Assembly: GCA_016293365.1 (NCBI GenBank)
Contig: JAEDEK010000060.1
Location: 1-11,309, forward strand
Source: Bulleidia sp.
GTDB taxonomy: Bacteria; Bacillota_I; Bacilli_A; Erysipelotrichales; Erysipelotrichaceae
DNA: 11,309 bases
Direction: 5' to 3'
Both the position numbers and the translations under genes were made by a program. The notes beneath the pieces were generated by a model. That model had not been told where the DNA came from and ran no database searches. It worked only from the letters and a program-made list of their open reading frames with translations. This document shows, one piece after another, positions 6,890 to 11,309 of this stretch. Positions within the stretch are counted from its first letter, which is position 1. The number at the start of each line of letters is the position of its first letter.

Positions 6890-9154
6890 ATGAAAGAAGA
6901 ATGGAGAGGCTTTCGAAAAGGCCACTGGACAGAAGACATCAATGTCCGCGATTTTATTCAGGCCAACTACACACAGTACGAAGGAGATGAATCCTTCCTG
7001 ACAGAACCGACTCAGGCTACTGTAAAACTGTGGGATGCCGTACAGAAACTGCAGAAGGAAGAAAGAGAAAAAGGCGGTGTGCTGGAATGTGAAACTGAAA
7101 TTGTTTCCGGACTTACAGCATATGGTCCTGGTTATATCAGTGAGGAAATGAAGGACCTCGAACAGGTCGTAGGTCTTCAGACAGACAAGCCGCTCAAGCG
7201 TGCCTTCATGCCATATGGTGGCATCAAGATGGCACAGGAAGCTGCTGCCAACTATGGTTATACCGTCAATAAAAAGTATGACCAGATCTTCAACGAATAC
7301 CACAAAACACATAACCAGGCAGTATTTGATGCCTATACACCGGAGATGAGAGCTGCCCGTCACTCCCATATCGTAACCGGTTTACCGGATACCTATGGTC
7401 GAGGCAGAATCGTCGGTGACTACCGCCGTATTGCCTTATATGGTATTGACCGTCTGATTGCAGGCAAGCAGGAAGATCTGCTCAACTGCGGTGATGGCAC
7501 AATGGTGGATGACATCATCCGTCAGCGTGAAGAAATCGCAGATCAGATCCGTGCATTACGCGGTATGAAGAAGATGGCTGAAATCTATGGCTACGACATT
7601 TCTAAACCGGCAAAAAATGCAAAGGAAGCTGTTCAGTGGCTGTACTTTGGATATCTGGCAGCCATCAAGACTCAGAATGGTGCTGCCATGTCTGTCGGAC
7701 GTATTTCCACTTTCCTTGACATCTACATTGAAAGAGATCTGAAGGAAGGCACATTAACAGAACAGCAGGCACAGGAACTGATTGACCACATGACAATGAA
7801 GTTCAGAATGGTCAAATTCGCAAGAATCCCTTCCTATAACGAACTGTTCTCCGGTGACCCGGTATGGGCAACACTGGAAGTGGCAGGTCTTGGTCAGGAT
7901 GGCCGTCATATGGTCACAAAGAATGACTACCGTTTCCTGCATACACTGGAAAACATGGGGCCATCCCCTGAACCGAACCTCACAGTTCTGTATTCAAAGC
8001 GTCTGCCGGATAACTTCCGTACATACGCAGCCAAGATCTCTGTAGCAACATCTTCCATCCAGTATGAAAACGATGATGTCATGCGTCCGATCTGGGGCGA
8101 TGACTACAGCATCTGCTGCTGTGTATCTGCTACACAGACTGGTAAGGAAATGCAGTTCTTCGGAGCCCGCGCAAATCTTGCCAAGTGTCTGTTATATGCC
8201 ATCAATGGCGGTAAGGATGAAAAGTTCCTGGATAAGAAAGGAAATCATATGCAGGTCGGTCCGGAATATGCTCCGATCACATCCGAATACCTTGATTACG
8301 ATGAAGTCATGCACAAGTATGATCTGATGCTTGACTGGCTTGCAGGACTTTATGTAAACATTCTGAATCTGATTCAGTACATGCATGACAAGTATTACTA
8401 CGAAGCTGCCGAAATGGCTTTGATCGATACTGATGTCAGAAGGACATTCGCAACCGGTATTGCCGGCTTCTCACATGTCGTAGATTCCCTGTCTGCAATC
8501 AAGTATGCCAAGGTGAAAACAGTACGTGATGAATCCGGACTGGTCGTTGATTACAAGGTAGAAGGTGATTTCCCTCGTTATGGCAACGACGATGACCGTG
8601 CAGATGATATTGCGGTATGGCTGTTAAAGACATTTTTAACCAAGGTCAAGAAGCACCATACATACAGAAATTCGGAAGCTACAACATCCATCCTGACAAT
8701 CACATCCAATGTTGTCTATGGTAAGGCAACCGGTGCACTGCCGGATGGAAGAGGTGCATATGAACCATTCTCTCCTGGGGCAAATCCAGCCTATGGTGCA
8801 GAAAAGAACGGTCTGCTTGCATCCCTGAACTCCGTTGCCAAGGTTCCATATGAATATGCACTCGATGGTATCTCCAACACACAGACAATCTCTCCTTCCG
8901 CTCTTGGTCATACCGATGAAGAGCGCAAGCATCAGCTTGTCAATGTTCTGGATGGCTATTTCAGCCAGGGAGCACATCATCTGAATGTCAATGTATTCGG
9001 ACTTGACAGACTGTACGATGCTATGGAACATCCGGAGAAACCGGAATATGCCAACTTTACAATCCGTGTTTCCGGCTATGCGGTCAAGTTCATCGATCTG
9101 ACCCGTGAACAGCAGCTCGATGTCATCGCAAGAAACGCTCACGAAACACTCTGA
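6890..9154 (+). CDS. pflB: Formate C-acetyltransferase (pyruvate formate-lyase)
   Basis: Converts pyruvate and CoA to acetyl-CoA and formate, the main non-oxidative pyruvate step in anaerobic mixed-acid fermentation; cytoplasmic homodimer. The length of 754 residues is typical. The radical site is G729 (codon 9074-9076) in RVSGYAVKFIDL near the C-terminus. The catalytic pair is C410-C411 in DDYSICCCVSATQTG, followed by the conserved MQFFGARANLAK. C409 is an additional cysteine where E. coli has Ala. PFL signatures AFMPYGGIKMAQ, GLPDTYGRGRIVGDYRR and NMGPSPEPNLTVLYS are all intact, so this is true PFL rather than a diol dehydratase or another glycyl-radical enzyme. An AAAGGA site (6875-6880) overlaps the end of pflA. 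A terminator follows the stop. Confidence 0.97.
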   Translation: MKEEWRGFRKGHWTEDINVRDFIQANYTQYEGDESFLTEPTQATVKLWDAVQKLQKEEREKGGVLECETEIVSGLTAYGPGYISEEMKDLEQVVGLQTDKPLKRAFMPYGGIKMAQEAAANYGYTVNKKYDQIFNEYHKTHNQAVFDAYTPEMRAARHSHIVTGLPDTYGRGRIVGDYRRIALYGIDRLIAGKQEDLLNCGDGTMVDDIIRQREEIADQIRALRGMKKMAEIYGYDISKPAKNAKEAVQWLYFGYLAAIKTQNGAAMSVGRISTFLDIYIERDLKEGTLTEQQAQELIDHMTMKFRMVKFARIPSYNELFSGDPVWATLEVAGLGQDGRHMVTKNDYRFLHTLENMGPSPEPNLTVLYSKRLPDNFRTYAAKISVATSSIQYENDDVMRPIWGDDYSICCCVSATQTGKEMQFFGARANLAKCLLYAINGGKDEKFLDKKGNHMQVGPEYAPITSEYLDYDEVMHKYDLMLDWLAGLYVNILNLIQYMHDKYYYEAAEMALIDTDVRRTFATGIAGFSHVVDSLSAIKYAKVKTVRDESGLVVDYKVEGDFPRYGNDDDRADDIAVWLLKTFLTKVKKHHTYRNSEATTSILTITSNVVYGKATGALPDGRGAYEPFSPGANPAYGAEKNGLLASLNSVAKVPYEYALDGISNTQTISPSALGHTDEERKHQLVNVLDGYFSQGAHHLNVNVFGLDRLYDAMEHPEKPEYANFTIRVSGYAVKFIDLTREQQLDVIARNAHETL

Positions 9155-9167
9155 TATCCTTTTTCGC

Positions 9168-9200
9168 AAAAGCCGTTGTACACCACTTGCAGCGGTTTTT
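9168..9200 (+). terminator. Intrinsic terminator after pflB
   Basis: AAAGCCGTTG (9169-9178) pairs with CAGCGGTTTT (9190-9199) over about 10 bp (two G-U pairs) around an 11-nt loop, ending in a run of five T (9196-9200). It begins 14 bases after the pflB stop and ends the pflAB transcript. Confidence 0.8.
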
Positions 9201-9272
9201 GTCATTTTCACAACATGAAACTGCAGAATCAGTCTGCCATGTTACACTTTCAGCTCACAAAGGAGAAACAAC

Positions 9273-9905
9273 ATGAAACCAAAACTCGTGATTCTGACAG
9301 CACTTGGCAATATCATACTGGGACTTGGAATTGCCATATTAAACGTATCCGGATTCGGCATTGATGCCTTTACATCCATGACTACAGGCATTTCCAACCT
9401 GCTTGGCGTAGGTCTTGGTGTATTCCAGATGTCCCTCAATCTTGTCATGTATGTACCGGTTCTGATGATCAACCGTAAGGCATTCGGGATCGGCGCACTC
9501 ATCAATCTGTTTCTGCTTGGCTATATTGTTCAGTATTTCGGCATCTTTTTCTCACTGTTGGGATTTACGGCTTCAGCAGTCGCATCAAGTATCTTCATCC
9601 GTGTTATTCTGCTGATCGCAGGTATCCTGATTCTGTGTTTTGGCTGTGCATTATACATGGACTGCGATCTGGGAGTTGCACCATACGATGCCCTGGCTCC
9701 GATCATCGAAGACAAAACCGGTGGAAAGATTCCATTCAAATATGGACGAATCATGACAGACTTTGTCTGTGGAATCACAGGTCTTGTAACAGGTATGATC
9801 GGCAATATTACAACCGCCGGACTGGCAACACTGTTTATCGTATTCGGCACCGGCCCGATTGTTGACTGGTATCGCAAACATATCACATGTCACTGGACTG
9901 CCTGA
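9273..9905 (+). CDS. YczE-like integral membrane protein
   Basis: Polytopic membrane protein of 210 residues resembling the YczE family (related to YitT; DUF6198-like). Family function is not well defined; a transport role is often supposed. Hydrophobic segments lie at about 5-25, 45-66, 72-96, 105-127, 160-175 and 180-198. The two halves look like an internal repeat: ILNVSGFGIDAFTSM (about 22-36) resembles LYMDCDLGVAPYDAL (about 127-141), each after a glycine-rich helix. The ATG at 9273 has a good AAAGGAG site (9259-9265). It is separated from pflB by a terminator, so it probably has its own promoter. A weak candidate is an extended -10, TG-T-TACACT, at 9240-9248 with no clear -35. The last codons and the stop are inside the following terminator. 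Family assignment is fairly sure; the substrate is unknown. Confidence 0.82.
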   Translation: MKPKLVILTALGNIILGLGIAILNVSGFGIDAFTSMTTGISNLLGVGLGVFQMSLNLVMYVPVLMINRKAFGIGALINLFLLGYIVQYFGIFFSLLGFTASAVASSIFIRVILLIAGILILCFGCALYMDCDLGVAPYDALAPIIEDKTGGKIPFKYGRIMTDFVCGITGLVTGMIGNITTAGLATLFIVFGTGPIVDWYRKHITCHWTA

Positions 9906-9917
9906 AGGCAGTCTTTT
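9896..9917 (+). terminator. Intrinsic terminator of the YczE-like gene, overlapping its stop
   Basis: GACTGCC (9896-9902) and GGCAGTC (9907-9913) form a perfect 7-bp stem closed by TGAA, followed by TTTT. The TGA stop codon (9903-9905) is in the loop, so the last two codons form the left arm. Confidence 0.8.
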
Positions 9918-9923
9918 CATAAG

Positions 9924-9946
9924 AAAAAACGGGTTCCCCCGCTTTT
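9924..9946 (-). terminator. Minus-strand intrinsic terminator facing the YczE-like gene
   Basis: On the minus strand AAAAGCGGG (9946-9938) pairs with CCCGTTTTT (9933-9925) around a GGAA tetraloop, and the stem runs into six U (9929-9924). It is convergent with the plus-strand terminator at 9896-9917. It shows that something is, or was, transcribed leftward through 9950-10310. Confidence 0.75.
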
Positions 9947-10070
9947 CACACAAAAGATTCAGATGATCTGACCGGCAGCTGGGCACACATGCAGAAGTTG
10001 TAGAAGAAGAGCATCCTCCCAGTCCCATAACAAGAGCGAAACTGACAAATAACTTTGAGAATCTATTCAT
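9947..10070 (-). pseudogene. Lipoprotein signal-peptide fragment, probable gene relic
   Basis: The minus-strand frame from ATG 10070 begins with a clear lipoprotein signal peptide: MNRFSKLF, a hydrophobic stretch, and the lipobox GLGGC (Cys at residue 20), followed by the Ser/Thr-rich SSSTTS usual in substrate-binding lipoproteins of Gram-positives. After about 30 residues the sequence resembles no protein domain. The frame then runs without a stop through the minus-strand terminator into the antisense of the YczE-like gene. Another frame has a TGA immediately before the terminator, as expected for the true 3' end of a gene. No good Shine-Dalgarno site precedes the ATG. The best reading is a lipoprotein gene that lost its middle, leaving its 5' end joined to its terminator. 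A very small functional lipoprotein cannot be excluded. Confidence 0.4.
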
Positions 10071-10089
10071 TTAGCTTTTAGTTTTCTGA

Positions 10090-10310
10090 AGCGCCTCGGA
10101 CACTTCCAAGTGGTGCCAGTAGTATTCCATTAAGAATACGTATCCGAGGGTCTGGGCGAGATGGAATTCCCCAGCAAGATGCCAAAGCACAAAATCCATA
10201 AAATGGATATTTGTGTGACGTAGGCGAATCTTGCTCTAGAAAAGTTCTATAAAAATTAATTCCTTCACAATACGCGCCGGAGGGGGGAGTGAAAATTACC
10301 CCTTTGGAAG
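10090..10310. ncRNA. Candidate structured non-coding RNA or structured DNA element
   Basis: No convincing gene lies here, but base pairing is dense. CCTCGGA (10094-10100) pairs with TCCGAGG (10143-10149), enclosing two hairpins: CACT/AGTG (10101-10112) and GTATTC/GAATAC (10122-10139). AGCAAGATGCC (10173-10183) pairs with GGC plus ATCTTGCT (10223-10235), with a 2-base bulge. This encloses a 13-bp hairpin at 10187-10216 with one bulged base. GGGG (10284-10287) pairs with CCCC (10299-10302), while TTCAC (10264-10268) pairs with GTGAA (10289-10293), which crosses it as a pseudoknot. CTTCCAA in the first hairpin (10103-10109) complements TTGGAAG at the far end (10304-10310). The strand is unclear. 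Plus has TTGAGA (10055-10060) and TTTAGT (10077-10082), giving a start near 10090, plus some G-U pairs. Minus has TAAAAT (10321-10316), a start near 10308, and a downstream terminator. The size and host would suit a raiA-type or another orphan RNA class, but I cannot confirm any. Confidence 0.55.
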
Positions 10311-10330
10311 AAAAAATTTTAAAAAAGCGC

Positions 10331-10368
10331 AAAAAAATACAGAGGCCACTGTTTCAGTGTTCCTCTGT
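10331..10368 (-). terminator. Intrinsic terminator after the HNH protein gene
   Basis: On the minus strand ACAGAGG (10368-10362) pairs with CCTCTGT (10345-10339), and an inner CACTG/CAGTG helix (10359-10355/10351-10347) has a 3-base loop. Seven U follow (10337-10331). It lies about 40 bases past the stop of the HNH protein gene and closes that transcript. Confidence 0.8.
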
Positions 10369-10409
10369 AGAGGCTTCATATAATGCATGGGTGTAAACTT
10401 ATTAACGCC

Positions 10410-11309
10410 CTATAATAACGCTCCGCCAAAATCTTTTACAACGTTCTCACTATCACGACCAGCAATTGCTTTTCCGGTTGCAACTTCAATCATATCTATC
10501 AGCTTCTTTGCACGTTCAATAAAGAACTGATTAAAATCATCTGCTCTGCAGAACGTAACATTTATCATATGTGTTTCCAGATAAGAATCCAGTACCGTTC
10601 CAGTAACCTGACCTTTCTTCTCAATACGAGCAAGATACAGACTTGGAGCAACACCACCAATTTCACGATTGGTTGAATATGAGATCGGTGTTTTATTAAC
10701 AATAGAATTCCATTTTGATCTCGGATATGCATTCTTTATACAGTGATCCTTCGGGAAAATATGATGGATATCAATACTCTCAGATTTATAAACTGTGAAA
10801 TCCATCTCTCTTCCACTAATAAAATCTCTGCAATGATTCTTCAAGATAAGAGCCATGATTCCTTTATAGGCAGCACTCTGACGAGATTGTAGAGTCAGCA
10901 ATCTTCCAGGATTGAAATATGAATCCTGAATTGTTTTCGGCACAGCTGTTGAATCCTTCATCCATGCCATAAAACCAACGACATCATATACATATCTTGT
11001 TTCATTTGCACCGCCATAAAGCTCACCAAATACGCCGCACCAATACCACTGTTTGATTTTATCCTTTACACTGGTGATCTTAATCTGATTATGGTCTGCA
11101 AGCAATGTGCAGAGAACAGCAAGTGGAATTAACTGTGTTGAATAAGGCAAATCTCTGCTGGAAAAAATCCTTTCTTCTTCCAGAATCTTTTCTGCTTCAA
11201 CAAATCCAGCTGAAAGTGCATCAGCGTATTTCTGATATTCTGCTAACGTAAGATTCAGAACATCCTTTTTCTTACAACTTACTGTACCACCTTTCTTGAA
11301 AGAAGAGAG
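10410..11309 (-). CDS. GmrSD/DUF262-type protein with C-terminal HNH (DUF1524) nuclease domain, partial
   Basis: The frame is open to the right edge, so the N-terminus is missing; 299 residues and a TAG stop (10412-10410) are present. The C-terminal part carries the HNH core DIHHIFPKDH (His pair coded at 10766-10761), then WNSIVNKTPISYSTNREIGG, which supplies the Asn and framework of the DUF1524-like domain. The segment before it (about 25-160 of the fragment, including IPLAVLCTLL and YWCGVFGELYGGANETR) matches the linker seen in proteins that start with a DUF262 NTPase domain. Such proteins belong to the GmrSD group of type IV, modification-dependent restriction enzymes, or to related phage-defence effectors. 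The DUF262 part itself should lie to the right and cannot be seen. It is followed by its own terminator. By eye it is more A+T-rich than the core genes, suggesting acquisition. The HNH assignment is firm; the exact target is not known. Confidence 0.78.
   Translation of the reverse strand, partial: LSSFKKGGTVSCKKKDVLNLTLAEYQKYADALSAGFVEAEKILEEERIFSSRDLPYSTQLIPLAVLCTLLADHNQIKITSVKDKIKQWYWCGVFGELYGGANETRYVYDVVGFMAWMKDSTAVPKTIQDSYFNPGRLLTLQSRQSAAYKGIMALILKNHCRDFISGREMDFTVYKSESIDIHHIFPKDHCIKNAYPRSKWNSIVNKTPISYSTNREIGGVAPSLYLARIEKKGQVTGTVLDSYLETHMINVTFCRADDFNQFFIERAKKLIDMIEVATGKAIAGRDSENVVKDFGGALL

Noticed and set aside
6818..7369. Minus-strand frame of 183 codons opposite pflA and pflB
   Set aside because: Antisense shadow with hydrophobic low-complexity composition and no start signals.
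8636..9211. Minus-strand frame of 191 codons opposite the end of pflB
   Set aside because: Antisense to the conserved glycyl-radical domain and spans the pflB terminator; no domain seen.
10090..10310. tmRNA, SRP RNA, RNase P RNA or a group II intron fragment
   Set aside because: I found no tRNA-like T-arm with an ACCA end, no SRP GGAAGCAGCC-type core, no GAGGAAAGTCC of RNase P, and no intron domain V in either strand.
10078..10332. Open minus-strand frame of 84 codons across the structured element
   Set aside because: It starts at a TTG without a ribosome site, has an unusual composition rich in Ser, Pro, Arg and Gly, and coincides with the exact base-paired arms, so RNA or DNA structure explains it better. 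If homologues conserve the peptide rather than the helices, this should be reopened.
1..11309. CRISPR arrays, tRNA genes, insertion sequences or a prophage
   Set aside because: No spaced direct repeats, cloverleaf sequence, transposase or integrase was seen on either strand.

Overview
The window looks like a chromosomal segment of an anaerobic, low-to-mid G+C Gram-positive bacterium. The evidence is strong Shine-Dalgarno sites, a GatCAB amidotransferase operon in the order gatC-gatA-gatB, pyruvate formate-lyase under an FNR-like regulator, a YczE-type membrane protein, and intrinsic terminators with U-tracts. The GatA active-site sequence (GSDTGDS rather than GSDTGGS) and the overall protein style suggest Erysipelotrichia or a Mollicutes-related lineage. 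That placement is inference from memory of the families; no search was possible.

Left part (8-5271, all minus strand): an information-processing cluster read from right to left. It runs gatC, gatA and gatB (the tRNA-dependent amidotransferase that makes Gln-tRNA or Asn-tRNA), then a single-pass membrane protein of unknown function, then rlmD (23S rRNA uracil-5 methyltransferase). A well-formed promoter precedes gatC. The three gat genes abut or overlap by one base. An intrinsic terminator separates the membrane protein gene from rlmD, and its U-tract runs into the first possible rlmD start codon.

Middle part (5323-9200, plus strand): an anaerobic fermentation cluster divergent from gatC. It encodes an FNR-type regulator, then pflA (activating enzyme), then pflB (glycyl-radical pyruvate formate-lyase). 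The regulator keeps the FNR recognition residues (E197, S200, R201). It has a cluster-like ligand set C10, H13, C19 and C117, in which a His replaces one FNR cysteine. A perfect FNR box, TTGATTAGAATCAA, overlaps its own stop codon and lies at a class II activation distance from a plausible pflA promoter. The simplest reading is that this sensor turns on pflAB when oxygen is absent. A terminator hairpin follows pflB.

Right part (9273-11309): a YczE-like membrane protein on plus, ending in its own terminator, faces a minus-strand accessory region. That region holds the C-terminal part of a GmrSD/DUF262-type protein with an HNH nuclease motif (it runs off the right edge), its terminator, a densely structured roughly 220-nt element that looks like a non-coding RNA, and a lipoprotein signal-peptide fragment with no recognisable body, followed by a minus-strand terminator. 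The structured element at 10090-10310 is the least explained and most interesting part of the window.
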